DNA of 64,000 bases from Lampris incognitus (taxonomy: Eukaryota; Chordata; Actinopteri; Lampriformes; Lampridae), in contig NC_079217.1 in assembly GCF_029633865.1 (NCBI RefSeq), forward strand, positions 52,985,979 to 53,049,978. The letters are read 5' to 3'. Positions 1 to 12,635 of the stretch are shown here, piece by piece (positions within the stretch are counted from its first letter, which is position 1; each line of letters starts with the position of its first letter). The notes below the pieces were generated by a model. It had not been told where the DNA came from. It saw only the letters and a list, made by a program, of their open reading frames with translations, and made no database searches. Position numbers and translations under genes: made by a program.

Positions 1-662
<662 letters not shown>

Positions 663-749
663 CTGTGCTGTCGGTTCATGGCAGCCACCATGAGAGGAGT
701 CCAGCCCAGTCGGTGACGGTGATTGGGATCCACCCCGGCACGTAGCAGC
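663..749 (-). CDS. clpb: clpb coding exon 3 (first ankyrin repeat)
   Basis: The acceptor TTTTCCATCAG ends at 750 and the donor AG|GTCTGT starts at 662. The exon encodes LLRAGVDPNHRHRLGWTPLM and then VAAMNRQHR, an ankyrin repeat with the canonical G-TPLM-AA core. Human CLPB has [20 protein letters not shown] at this place. The exon ends in phase 2; the next exon is outside the window. Confidence 0.87.
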
Positions 750-3700
750 CTGATGGAAAACAAAAAAAAATTGCAAAGCTTTTCTCTCATGCAAACGAAA
801 CACACATCAGCCCTCAATAGAAATAAAAGCAACACTGGCTGACACAAAAAACAATTCTGAGCTGCTCTAAAATGTAATGTTCTTCACCAATGACTGAAAC
901 TGAGATTCACTTTAAAACAAAGCATCCAAGTAGTGCACAAAACCAATTTCTCTGGAAAATCAAAATAAATAAGAGCTCTGACTGGGTAGCTGTACATGTG
1001 AAAGCGCTTGACTTGTACCCACAAACCTTGGATCTGGACTGGTGCATAAGCAAAACATTTGCCTCTGTGCTACTAAGACAGGTGTGTGTTGAGTTCTGTG
1101 CCTGAGGGTATGACATCAGGTTATTAAGTGGCATAGTGTGTGTATGTGTGTGTGTGAGCTATCTGTCCGTCCCATCTTGAGCTCAGAAGGCAACGAGTGT
1201 GCCTGTTTACAGTCAACACAGTGGCCTCGGCTCTGCTGGCGGTGTCTTCACTGTCCTTTAAGGTCTGGGTTAGAGAAATGGACTCTGCACATATGGTTTC
1301 TGAGTGTGTGGCCCGTTTCAGTTTTTTCACCTCACAGCTGCTTTCTCAACTTCCTGCTTAAATTACAAGTCCACAGAGACCCTGTGAGGTATCAAGCCAG
1401 ACAACTTTGATTCCTGTGCTTGATGATGATTAAAGTGCAGGTCAAGATTTCACCTAGCATTAAGAGCCAACCATTTTTTTAAATTTAATTTTTATTTAGT
1501 TTTTAAATAATATCACTATATATTTTCATACAATGACACTTTTCCTTTTCCAGCTGTATCTATACATTCTTCACATTGACTTTCAAATATTAAGCAGAAC
1601 GAAAAAGATCCACTCCAAAGTAAATTAATAGCCAGTAAATTAATAGACTCCACCGCTGAGTAAATATATATTTTTGGAGCCTTAATAAATATATTATTTG
1701 CTCCATATGGTAGATATCCCACACCTTTTGTACGCCCCCCCCCACATATAAGTTGTATATGGGGGGGGGTCTGGTTTCATCCATTAAATCGTAATACACT
1801 TCAGGGCTGCTGTAAGTAATATTCCTCGGAGATATTTCTTAGACCTCCCCTCTAAACCATCAGGTATTACTGCCAGTAGTGCCACCATAGGATCTTGTGG
1901 GATATTCTGCTGGAACAGTTCTTTAAGAGCATCAAATGCCTCTTTCCAAAAGACATGTAACTTAGGGCATAACCAAAATATGTGAGTATAATTTCCAACT
2001 TGTGCTCCACAGTTTCTCCAACATGAACTGGTGTGTGTTGGACCCATCTTTGACACTATCTCTGGCATTCGAAAATATCTAGTGATTACTTTCCGTTTAA
2101 ATTCCCTCCATGTGAATTTGTCACTAGGTTTGCTTCTGTGCATATTTCCTTCCAGGTATCTTGTGTTATATTCATGTTTAATTGTGATTCCCACCTCTGC
2201 TTTATATTTAAAGAGCTATCTTGGTTCATAGACAAAAAGATTTGACATAGTTTACAAATTAATCTCCTCTCTCCATCTCCCATTTGCAATTCAATTAGAT
2301 AATTTTCAATTGGGGTAGATTTTATGAGTTTTTCCCATTCTTTGTGTGTAGTAAGGAAATGTTTTATTTGAAAATATCTGAAGAAATCTGCTCTAGGGAG
2401 AGTTAATTAATTTTTTAACTGTTCAAATGTCTTAAGATTGCCCTTGTTCAATATCTGATGCAATTTAATTAAGCCATGTTCTGACCATTTTTTAAACCCT
2501 GTATCTAAATTGTTAGGCATAAAGGTCTTCATATATCTAATACTTGTTAGCGGTGAGATTGTTTTAGGTAGTCATTATGCTGATTGTATTTTTTCCCCCA
2601 TATTTCTAAGGTAATTGCAGTCCATTGTCCCATTTCTTTTATAGGGGCATCAAAAAATGGTAGAATGTGCAAACGCTCTGAACACATCCTTTTTTCAATA
2701 TTAAGCCAGTGTGTATGTGTACTATCCTGGATCCACATTAGCAAGGACTTCATCTGTGTGGCCCAAAAGTAATATCTTAAGTTAGGAAGTTTAAGCCCCC
2801 CATCTGGCTTAGGTAGCTGTAATGTTTTAAGCCTAATTCTTGGGCGCTTTCTTTGCCGTATGAACTGAGAAATCACTTTATCCAGATTATCAAAAGTAGA
2901 TTACTAATACACCGAATTATTTTCTTATAACTGGCATCATAAAGGTTTTGTACAGAATTGGGGATGTACGTACCGAGATACTTAATACTATCTTTGGACC
3001 TTTTAAACCCACTCTGGAGTTATATATTTTTTTGTGTTCTGCCATCAATATCCACGACTTCTGTTTTTCCCACATTGATTTTGTATCCTGAATAATCCAT
3101 AATGAGAAATAAGTTTCTTTAGGCGTGGTATTGTTGTTGTTGGTCCTGTTAAATATAGCAGCACATCATCTGCATAAAGGGATAATTTATGCTCTTCTTT
3201 ATTTATTTCAATTCCTTTTATGTCGTTATCATCTCTAATGAGCTGTACTAACGGTTCAATGCTAATGGAATACAGGAGGGGCAAAAGAGGGCAGCCCTGT
3301 CTACATAAATCTCTCTGCTCTATACCCATGAACTTTGATAGCAGCCTGTGGATCTGAATAAATTGTTCGTATCCAGCTTATGAAATTGGGGTCAAATTTA
3401 AACCATTTTAGTGTTTGAAATAAGTATTGCCATGAGACACGATCAAAGGCCTTTTGGGCATCTAATGATATGATTATTGCTTCTTTTTCCTCATCCTTTT
3501 GATGGGGCATTATATTAAGTAATCTTCTGATATTATCTCCATTGTATCTTCCAGTAATAAAACCAGTCTGATCAGGATGGAGAATTTGGGTGATAATTTT
3601 ACTGACCCGCCTAGCCAAAATTGCTGTTAAAATGCGTAAGTCTCCATTCAATAGTGATATTGGCCTATAGGATTGGCATTTAGTAGGGTCTTTACCCTCC

Positions 3701-6700
3701 TTATGTATTACCACTATGGTTGCTTCTCTCCAGGAGGGGGCCTAAACTTTTAACTCAAATGCATGATGGTACGTTTTTAATAACAAGGGGAATAACATGT
3801 CTTTAAAGGTTTTGTAAAACTCATTAATAAATCCGTCTGGTCCTGGACTTTTATTATTTTTCAAAGTGGAGATCACCTGCTTAATTTCCCTTTCCTTGAC
3901 TGGTTCATCTAATTCCTTAGCCATGGATTCTGCTAATTCTGTCAATTTTATGTCTTTTAGAAATGTTTCAAGTTGTGTATCCTCAGTGCAGGTGTCTTGA
4001 GTTATTATATAGGGATGTGTAAAACTGCAAAAGATTCTGCTATCTCATCTGGTTTAGTGTGGAATTTGGAGTTCTTGGAATTAATTCTATGCACTATGTT
4101 AGATGATTGCTGTTTTTTCAATCTAAATGTCAATAATCTACTTGCTTTGTTACCATATTCATAATATTGCTGGTTAGTGAATCTTAAGCTTCCCTCAATC
4201 TTCTCTGATAACAAGCTGTTAAGTTCTCTACAGGTCGCATTAAGAGTTCTAATAAGACTAGGTGAGGTGGTTCGTTCATGTTGTTTTTCTAAATCCCTTA
4301 TTTTACCCTCCAATTCCCTCTGTTTGGCATCCTTTTTCCTTTTCTTAGCACATGTAAATGAAATGATGTGACCCCTGATACACGCTTTAGCACAATCCCA
4401 CAATATAAGAGGTGATGTTTCTGGTGAGGTATTGGTATCTAAATAGTTATTAAGCTCTGTCGTGATAAAGGTGGTAAATTCTTTATCATTAAGGAGGGAC
4501 GCATTAAGTCCCCATTGTTTTGAGGTTGGTCTATGACCTACATCCCACAAAAGTACGACAGGTGAATGGTCAGAGATAGTAATGGGTAATATTTCTATGT
4601 CCACTACTCTATGCAACTCTGACTTAGGGGTGAAAAAGTAATCAATCCTAGAACAGGATGCATGTCTACATGAATAGTATGTAAAATCCCTGTTTCTTGG
4701 AAATGTACTTCTTCAGACATCCAAAAGGCCCAATTCAAGAGCTTGGTGTTTAAGCATTTTGCTCATTTTGGGGAGGGGAGCTTCCGATGCGGGTTGTCTA
4801 TCCATGTGCTGTGACAAAACACAGTTTAAATCCCCTCCCATCAATAAAAGTCCAGAGCTATACTGTATTACATTGTTCAAGATTGTTTTGATAAATCCAG
4901 GTTCATCTTCGTTCGGTGCATATACATTTATAAAGGATACTTCAGTACCATCAATCAATCCATTTACCAAAATATATCTCCCCTCATTGTCTTTATGTAT
5001 TAATATTGGTGTGAAATTGATTTGTCTATGTATCAGGATTGATACTCCCCTTTTCCTCCCTGACTAGTGTGAAGAATAGCTTACTTTGTCTGCCCAGAAC
5101 TTTTTAAGCGTATCATGTTTACCATCAGAAAGATGGGTTTCCTGTAGAAATGCTATCTGACAATTCACTTGTCTCAATTGGTTTAGAACTTTCTTTCTCT
5201 TGATGGGGCTATGAAGACCACTAATATTATAGCTTATAATTTTAAGTGATCCCATTAATTGCAGTTTATAATTTGTATTTTGATCCCTTGATGATGGTAA
5301 TGTATAACTAGTATGTTTTTGTGGCATGAGAAAGGGTATTGGATAAAAAAAAATAAACAAAAAGGAGTGGATTAAACAAAATCTTCGCAATACAGCAGTA
5401 CTATACATTCTCGTTTTTAGAAAAGGCCATTTAAAAGCCTAGATAAAGAAATAGTGTGGTGGTCTCGTTGGAGACCAGCAGGATCAGAACTAGTAAAACA
5501 ACAGAACAGTTACAACTTAAACTCACTGTCATGCGAGGTGGGGTAGTGGGACCTGGTCCCAGGCTGCAAAATTAACAAGCAGCAAAGGGTACAGTCTAGA
5601 ATCTAGATAGAATTTGACTGTATTTATGTGTGCTAAGCTATAAAAGACATCAGCTGTTATTCAGGCTGGAAACTTAATGTGCTACTCCTGATGTTAAAAA
5701 AACACGACCCGAACTGACATTGAGACGTCACATCGCTCCAACACCGTTGTGGAGTTGGGGGTTTTGAAAAGAAGGTGTTTCTTATCTCCACTGCATCAGA
5801 ACAGACACACCCGACACTCCATTGCTTCTATACACTGAACCAAAGCACTTAACACATCTGTAACTGGATGACTGGTTGGTTGCCCGTCTGCCCGCTTTAA
5901 TGCACTCCCACCTACGCCATCTGCCACACTGGGACAGGTAACCCAAACCTGCACTTTGGAGACACACTTGGATAAGCGCAAAATATGTGTATGCACATTA
6001 TGTATAGGGACACATGTTCCCAATGACACACAGACATGTGCATACAAGAGTGCTGAAGTGCTCACGAATGAAGACGAAGGGAGAGAAAATGGACATGGTC
6101 ACACTGTCAACAGAGAGGCTGTACCTTGTTTGCACACACTTGCACACATACTGTTGACTACCACATGCTGACATGGATGACATTTCAACCCAGCACAAGT
6201 GTGCAAAGTGATTAAGATGCCTCTTGCATGGCATATAGGTGTGTGTTCATGTGTAGTTGTAGACATAGCTTTACTAGTACTCGGTATAGAAGCGCTGAAT
6301 TTACACAGCACTTTACAATGTCTTATAAGTCCAGAGGGTTCCTCATGTGCCGGTAACAATGCAACATAGAAATGAGTGATATTCCAACATCCATCCTGAG
6401 AACCCTATAATAATATTTATCCCCAGCCTTCGGCATGTGAGTGACCCTTCTCACTCAAGTACACAGATGACAGTCAACAGTGTTGCACTTGTAGCCTAGT
6501 CATGCACATACACATACGAGTGCTCACAGAACACACGCCCACAAGCACAAGCACCAATTTCAGGGCGGCAAACGCCAAATTTCCCTTTAAATCTACAGTT
6601 AGCAGTAACGATATATGTCTTTCTCACTTCTCCTAAAATGGTCTCCTGCATAAGCACATGCTTTCACATCTTCACCCACAGCCGCAGCAGTCACCCTTCT

Positions 6701-9700
6701 GCCACACCCGTTCTGGCTGACTGGTCTGGGGGTGCTGGGAAACCATAGGGGAGTGTGTTTGAGTTTAAGATCAGCCCCAATATGTGTGCGTGCGTGTGTG
6801 TGTGCGTGTGTGTGTGTATGTGTGTGTGTTGAAATGGTGTTAGGATACTCCAAATAGTGGGTAAACATGCATTCGGAGGGGGGAAAAGACGGGGAAAGGT
6901 GACTCAGACAAAAAGAGAGGATACAAAATAGGGCGGACAGAAACTGGGTAATCCTCACTCTCTCCTCCCTCTGTCAAACATGGATTGAAGGTCGTGATGC
7001 ACCATCTAGTGGCTGTTAACAGAACTACAGCCAAAGTGACGTAACGGGTGCTTTCGTAACAGCAGATGATCCAGTAGGTTCTGGTACATGGTCCCAGCAG
7101 GTGATCTCTGACTATATGGGGTCAGCTTTATTTCTTCTCTTTTTTATCTTATCCCCAGTTTTGCGCATAATCCATTAAAATGATACGAGAAAACTGACAT
7201 CACCAATGCTATACTGCAATAAGTTTCCCGGCTGAAAGCAAATGACCATTCTTCATTCAAACATCGGGTAAATAGATACAGAATGACAGACTGAGTTTAT
7301 CTTTAACTTGGGGCCTAGTCTGATAACCACTACATTCTGGAGCAGTGGTCACATGTCAGCTTTTTGACCTTCTGGCAACAAACTTTATTTTTACACTTCA
7401 TATAGGAAGACCTTGTATTGAACTATACAAGCCGTTCTCAGCAGTGATCCACTTGATCAGCCGTTATTGTTCCCTCAAATTTCATTCAATTTTTACAGAT
7501 TGAAACAGAAGGAACTTGAATTTTTAAAAAGGATGCCGCCCATTTAATCCATCGCCTGCACTTTAAAGACAGTGGCATATCCAACATTGTCACAGAGAGC
7601 TGCCATTACTTGTCCGCTATAGTGAGACCTTAACTAAAAAAAAGGTGAGGGTGAACGCTTCACGTGTAAATATTGATTTCTTTCTATTTGATATTCGAAT
7701 ATAAATCAAATTGGTCGCTTGTATTGCTGGCTTGCCATACTTGCGTTGCAAAGTCCGTGCCATGTGAAGGAGGGCTTGAACGTCTATGGACCAGGAGAGG
7801 TTGAACTTCTACAGCCCTTATTATTATTATTATATTATATTATCACTATTATTATTATTATGGCCCTGTGATGGACTGGCGGTCTGTCCAGGGTGTCTCC
7901 CTGTCTGCCACCCAATGACTGCTGCCACTTATCTCGATTGGGATAAGTGGCTTGGATAATGGATGGATGGATGAATGGATGGATTATATTCATGAACAAA
8001 GCCATTCTGGGGATGCCCCCATCACACCAATGTGTTTGTGAGTCAGACCTGCAAAGCTCAATGCAGTCTGGGATCCCAAGTCTCTGGTTTGTTTGCGGTA
8101 TCTTAAGTTGGAACTCAGCTTTGAAAAAAAAAAAGCATGCATGGTGGCTGCCCCCTCTACTTTGAATGCTTTGCAAAAGGATGTAAAACTGACGGACGTC
8201 TTTACTTTTACTGTCGGAGAACCTCTCTGGAACATGCCAATGCCTTTCGTGAGATGCTTGTTATACTGTATGATTTTATACTTCCCCACATCTCCCCTGT
8301 CTTTATTTCACTTTCTTCATCCGATTTGCTCCTCTCCTCCTTCCATTACTCATTTCCCCTCCCTCTATCCTTCCTAATCTTATCTTACCTTGTGCTGTAT
8401 GAGCTGTCCTGTCTGCAGCCCTGTTTCTTGCTGCTGCCTTGACCAGCCCCGCATGAAAATTAGGTTTTGAATCTTGGCGGGATTTTATACCCAATTAAAT
8501 GAAGGTTAATAGAAAACAAGTATTAGTACAAGGCTACAATTTCTTTCTTGTGGGGCTGTGTGTTCATATGCATACATTTTTAACTTGTTTATTTAGGATC
8601 AATGACGTCATGTACGGTGGTCTAAATGCTAAAATAGTTTAGATGTGGGCAGTTATAGGCATTGATTTTTCTGCTGTCTAAGAAATCTATACATGTTCGG
8701 TCTAAAAAATGTAGTAATTTCACGGAAAGTCTCTTCCCGAACACTGATAGCAGGAGTCACATGTACACTGAAAATTCAAATCAAATAGTTTCACGTTACC
8801 CACAATCAGAGTTCCCACTCTTTTAAAGAAATCATTTTCCAGGACTTTTCAAGGATTTTGCCCCCCATGCTTGTATACACATAGCCATTCCTCACTGAAG
8901 GTCATGTTATTCAGTATTAACCATCAGTGGAAACCCCTGTGGATTGTGTCACAGAACATACCATCCAAACTTCAAACCGATGTGTCTAAAAACATGGCTA
9001 AAAATAAATGATCTGAAATACTATGCTGAAAATACTCAATCTTAGTGGGTAAAAATTTATAACCTAATTTTATCATTTTCCATGACCTCATTTTCCAGAT
9101 GATTTCAATGACTGAAAAACTAGTCTATACATTTCCAGGATGCATGGGAACCCCCCCCCCCACACACACACACACAATCTCCCTGCCGAGACACCCATCC
9201 CACTACAGAGGCGTCTTCTACTACTACTACTACTACTACTTTTGGTTGCTCCTGTTAGGGGTCAACACAGCGGATCATTCGTTTCCATCTCTTCCTGTCC
9301 TCTGTATCTTCCTCTGTCACACCAGCCACCTGCATGTCCTCTCTCACGACATCCATAAACCTCCTTTTTGGCCTTCCTCTTTTCCTCTTGCCTGGCAGCT
9401 CCATATTCAGCATCCTTCTCCCAGCATCTCTCCTCCACACATGGCCAAGCCATCTCAATCTTGCTTCTCTTGCTTTGTCTCCAAACCGTCCAACCTGAGC
9501 TGTCCCTCTAATATACTCGTTCCTAATCCAGTTCTTCTTCGACACCTTCAATGAAAATCTTAGCATCTTCAGCTCTACCACCTCCAGCTCCACCTTCTGT
9601 CTTTTCGTCAGTGCCACAGTCTCCAAACCATATAACATAGCTGGTCTCTCTACCATCTTGTAAACCTTCCCTCTAACTCTTGCTGGTACCCTTCTGTCGC

Positions 9701-10658
9701 AAATCCCACCTGACACGCTTCTCCACCCACTCCACCCTGCCTGCACTCTCTTCTTAGGAAACTACAGAGGAGTATATTTGAATAAGGAGTAGCATAATAG
9801 TGATGGGTGTGTGTGTGTGTGTGTGTAGTACCTGGTCACATCTTCAGAATTATTGGTTCTTGCAGCCTCCAGGAGTGCATCACCTTTCAGTGAAGAAAGA
9901 AGAGACCAAGTTAAATTGTCTGTATTTTATATAGAGCTTTTCTAGCTGCCACAGTCAGTCAAAGTGCTTTACATTTAATGCCTCACACACACACACACAC
10001 TCCGAGCCGAGGCTCGAACCAGCAACCCTCCAGTTACCAGACAACCCGCTGCACCTCCTGAGCTCTTGCCGTCCCTGACTTAAAAGTGATAAATGAAAGG
10101 AGGTTAATTACTTTCACAGGTACTCTGGCCAGTGAGTGACCAGTCACCCAGACACGTCTACGTGCCTGTTCAAATACACACCGAAGCAGGTAAACGTTTA
10201 CCCTTATTATCCGAGTCCTTCTTCAGGCAGAACGCCACGGCTGCGGCGGACAACACCCCGGCACAAGCCGCTCCGTGGGAGCCGGGTCCTCCATCTCGGG
10301 ACCGGCTCTCTCCTCCACCTCTCTGAGCGCTGCCCTCCCAGTACTGATTGCCATCGCGCCCCCTGTTGGCCAAAGCAGCCCAGGAGCTGCGGCGATTCTC
10401 GAGGTTGCTGAGCCACCTAGCCGCGAGGTGGTGGTACTGCACACTGGGATTGACGGCGGGGACTTGAGCTCCGTCGACCAAAACGCCTCTCCTGGAGACC
10501 CAGGAGGCGGACACGACGGAGCTGCGGTTGGCTTCCGCCGGCGTCTCACGGATGCCGCGGCTACACGCGTCACCGGAACCTGCTTGGGGCAGGCGGCTGC
10601 GGGGTGAAAGGCTGCGCGACCTTCGCATGAACAGCCTGGTCGGAATTGACGTCAACAT
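663..10658 (-). CDS. clpb: clpb, mitochondrial AAA+ disaggregase (Skd3), 5' part only; join of three exons
   Basis: Three exons on the minus strand (10658-10202, 9883-9832, 749-663) join in phase to encode the first 199 residues. The order is a basic N-terminal presequence, a short hydrophobic stretch (about residues 129-144), the LLEAAR helix, then the first ankyrin repeat (LLRAGVDPN...LGWTPLMVAA). This order matches vertebrate CLPB, which then continues with more ankyrin repeats and a HSP100-type AAA+ domain lying beyond the left edge. In the family the protein is imported into the mitochondrial intermembrane space, is cleaved by PARL after the hydrophobic stretch, and keeps proteins soluble by ATP-driven disaggregation. 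Intron 1 is 318 bp; intron 2 is about 9.1 kb and full of retrotransposons. The last exon seen ends in phase 2, so the gene is truncated by the window rather than broken. Confidence 0.9.
750..1472. other. clpb intron 2 sequence, no gene seen
   Basis: Unique-looking AT-rich intronic sequence between exon 3 and the L1-like element. No conserved reading frame or repeat was recognised. Confidence 0.6.
1473..5560 (-). mobile_element. L1-clade LINE, decayed ORF2
   Basis: On the minus strand the element starts near 5560 and ends in an A-rich tail near 1473-1500. In order are an apurinic endonuclease start (MGSLKIISYNISGLHSPIKR, then FLQETHL, near 5260-5100), GGDLNCVLS (about 4840), a central spacer, the RT fingers KSPGPDGFINEFYK (about 3840), YRPISLLN and DQTGFITGR (3660-3560), DAQKAFDRVSW (about 3440), the catalytic LYADDVLLYL (about 3170), and the C-terminal region around 2800-1800. 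Several frameshifts and stops separate the pieces, so it cannot make a full protein. No ORF1 was recognised, so the copy is probably 5'-truncated. It sits in clpb intron 2, in the same orientation as the gene. Confidence 0.85.
5561..7818. other. clpb intron 2 sequence, no gene seen
   Basis: Noncoding intronic sequence. A TG-rich tract lies at 6781-6830. Short frames here show no domain or similarity I can recognise. Confidence 0.6.
7819..7986 (+). mobile_element. (ATT)n plus short GATG-tailed RTE/Rex3-like 3' end copy
   Basis: After an ATT tract (7819-7860) comes the teleost repeat unit CTGTGATGGACTGGCGG, then TGTCCAGGGTGTCTCC, CAATGACTGCTG and GGATAAGTGG, ending in GGATGGATGGATG. The same unit is found at 27453, 43218 (minus), 49333 and within the SINE at 61455 (minus). 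Tail and length fit a 5'-truncated RTE/Rex3-type end or a derived short element. Confidence 0.65.
7987..9214. other. clpb intron 2 sequence, no gene seen
   Basis: AT-rich intronic sequence with a short poly-C/CA tract at 9150-9176. No supported gene. Confidence 0.55.
9215..9760 (-). mobile_element. RTE-clade LINE, 5'-truncated 3' fragment
   Basis: The minus strand encodes the C-terminal end of an RTE-type protein: VYKMVERPAMLYGLETVALT, then ARLRWLGHVWRRD and KRKRGRPKRRFMDVVREDMQ. The 3' UTR GGTTGACCCCTAACAGGAGCAACC ends in an (AGT)n tail at 9216-9240. A target-site duplication ACTACAGAGG(C/A)GT flanks it (9202-9214 and 9761-9773). One substitution in the duplication suggests moderate age. 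Confidence 0.85.
9832..9883 (-). CDS. clpb: clpb coding exon 2 (52 nt)
   Basis: This exon is too short for ordinary ORF detection. The acceptor CTGAAAG at 9890-9884 is followed by GT GAT GCA CTC CTG GAG GCT GCA AGA, and the donor is AG|GTACTA at 9831. Joined to exon 1 it reads NKGDALLEAARTNNSEDVTR, which matches the LLEAARANN segment just before the first ankyrin repeat of human CLPB. Phase fits on both sides (1 in, 2 out). Confidence 0.85.
9917..10075 (-). mobile_element. tRNA-derived SINE
   Basis: On the minus strand an A-box-like GCTCAGGAGGTGCAGCGG (10063-10046) and a B-box-like GGTTCGAGCC (10020-10011) are correctly spaced, followed by a CA tract and a 3' part ending TATATAAAATAC. It lies inside the 318-bp clpb intron 1. 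It is not a functional tRNA because the cloverleaf does not close. Confidence 0.65.
10202..10658 (-). CDS. clpb: clpb coding exon 1 (mitochondrial presequence)
   Basis: The exon runs from the ATG at 10658 to the donor GTAAAC at 10201 and encodes 152 codons plus one base. The start MLTSIPTRLFMRRSRS is rich in Arg/Ser and lacks acidic residues, as expected for a mitochondrial presequence. The C-terminal part GAACAGVLSAAAVAFCLKK resembles the hydrophobic segment before the PARL cleavage site in human CLPB. The middle (residues 20-125) is low in similarity and Gly/Arg/Ser-rich, as in other fish. The start was chosen because it is the first ATG of the open frame and lies in the GC-rich promoter-proximal block. 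Confidence 0.85.
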
Positions 10659-10664
10659 GGCGAC
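10647..10664. promoter_or_regulatory. CRE palindrome and YY1-like motif at the clpb start codon
   Basis: TGACGTCA (10647-10654) is a full CREB/ATF palindrome lying in clpb codons 2-4. It is followed at once on the plus strand by AACATGGCGAC, which resembles the YY1 AANATGGCGNC motif and contains the complement of the clpb ATG. Use in vivo is an inference. Confidence 0.4.
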
Positions 10665-11140
10665 GAACTCACCGGTCTTCGACAGTAATTCCGTATCGCA
10701 ACGAGTCTACACACAGGACGGCCCTGGGTCGCTAGTCGTCCGCGGTGGCCCGGCCCAGCAGCGGTACAAGGAGCCGAGCTGAGGTTGACATGACTGTGAA
10801 ACGAAAACAATTAGGGCGGCGCGGCGCGGCGCGGCGTTGGATGTCGCTAGAACGCGCAAGGCTTTCTGGGAAATGTAGTTTCACGCGAGCACTTTCCGCG
10901 TTCCGCCGTAACAGGACAGCCGGTGCGCATCTACGGGTTTCCATTGACTTCTCCATTGTATGTATTGTGCTAAAGTGCAAAGGACTGTCACTTAGATGGG
11001 GGTTGTGTGTAGGGGGGTGGTGGTGGTGGGGGTGTCTTTTTGTCAAAATTATTTCTCTTTCGATAGCGGTCAGCCGCCAGATGACGCCAAATTCAAGCGC
11101 AGCAAAGAACATGGCTGAAAAGCGCAGCATTAGATTACAT
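10659..11140 (-). promoter_or_regulatory. clpb CpG-rich promoter region
   Basis: The block upstream of the clpb ATG is GC- and CpG-rich, with a GCGGC run near 10817-10836, unlike the AT-rich surroundings. It contains a ZNF143-type motif. No TATA box is obvious. Promoter activity is inferred from position and composition; a transcript running the other way from here was not seen. Confidence 0.55.
10866..10880 (-). promoter_or_regulatory. ZNF143/Staf-type site in the clpb promoter
   Basis: On the minus strand this reads AACTACATTTCCCAG, close to the ACTACAATTCCCAG core of ZNF143 sites that are common in promoters of vertebrate housekeeping and mitochondrial genes. It lies about 210 bp upstream of the clpb start codon. 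Confidence 0.5.
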
Positions 11141-12070
11141 GGCCAGTATAATAATAATAATAATAATAATAATACATTTTATTTATGGGCACCTTTCAGA
11201 CAGCTCAAGGACACCGTACAGAACACAGTTAAAAAAACAAAAAAAACAAAACAAGCAGCACTGTATAAGACGGCATAAAATCAAAACAAGCAGGGTAGAC
11301 AATAGAAAGTTAATACAACAGATAAGTATAAAATCATCATCTGCACAAACCTCAACGAAGTGTGGATCAGACTGAATATGCCAGTTTGAAAATGTACGTT
11401 TTGAGACGGGATTTGAGGGTTGAGAGAGAGTCAATGTTGCGGATGTCTTGTGGGAGAGTTCCATGGGGGGGGGGGGGCAGAACGACTGAAGGCTCTAGAC
11501 CCCATGATAGTCAAGCGGGCCAATGGTGTTGTGAGTTGGAGAGCAGAAGAGGATCTGAGAGTGCGGGAGGGAGTGTGGATGTGAAGGAGTTCAGAAAGCT
11601 ATGAAGGAGCTAGGTTATTAAGGGCCTTAAAGGAAAGAAGCAGTATCTTGAAGTCAGTAGAGTATTTAACAGGGAGCCAATGGAGCTGCTGAAGAACAGG
11701 AGTGATATGATCTACAGAAGGCGTTTTGGTAATGATAAGGGCAGCTGAATTCTGGACCAATTGAAGTTTATGAAGGCACTTGAAGAGAAGACCAAAGGGA
11801 ATAGAATTTCAGTAGTCAATACGGGATGTAACCAGGACGTGAATGAGTATGGCGGGTACTGTTAGGTGTAAGTGACAGGCGAAGACGATTAATATTGTTT
11901 AGGTGGAAGTATGCAGACCAAGTAAGATTGTTGATGTGAGCTTCAAAAGATAATGTGCTGTCCAAGATGACACCCAGACTCTGAACGTGAGGCGATGGAG
12001 GAACTATAGAATTGTCAATCATTAGGGAAAAACTATCAGGTTTAGATGAAGTAGATTTAGTGCCTACTAA

Positions 12071-12124
12071 AATACTAAATGGAAACATGATCTGCTGTGG
12101 CAACCCCTAACGGGAGCAGCCGAA

Positions 12125-12167
<43 letters not shown>
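12071..12167 (+). mobile_element. RTE LINE 3' tail fragment with (AGT)n
   Basis: 97-bp insert containing CTGTGGCAACCCCTAACGGG and AGCAGCCGAAAG, then (AGT)n. It is flanked by a 20-bp target-site duplication with one mismatch, GTAGATTTAGT(G/A)CCTACTAA, at 12051-12070 and 12168-12187. It has the same 3' end as the RTE copies at 9215, 29773 and 58295. Confidence 0.88.
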
Positions 12168-12171
<4 letters not shown>

Positions 12172-12635
12172 ATTTAGTACCTACTAAGAGGACCTCGGTT
12201 TAATCACTATTAAGTTTGAGGTAGTGGTATGAAAACCAGGATTTAATTTATAGTAAGTAGTCAGAAAGGGAAGTGGGTGGAAGAGTGGAGGTAGGCTTGG
12301 TGAATAGATAAAGGGTGTCATCCGCGTAGCAGTGAAATTGAATGTCAAATTTCCTGAAAAGGTGGCCTGAAAATGTGGTAACAGGTAAATAATAAATAGG
12401 AGGGGTCCCAATACAGAGCCCTGGGGAACACCAGCAGTAACAGGAAAGGACTGTGATCTCAGTTTTTTAAGTTGAACAAACTGAGTGCGGCCAGAGAGAT
12501 ATGATCTAAACCAGTCAAGGGGGTGCCAGTTATTCCAATAGAAGCTAATCTCTCTAGAAGGATGTTATGTGAGACGGTATCAAAGGCTGCACTCATGTCA
12601 AGAAGGACAAGTATGGTTAAGAGACCAGAGTCATC

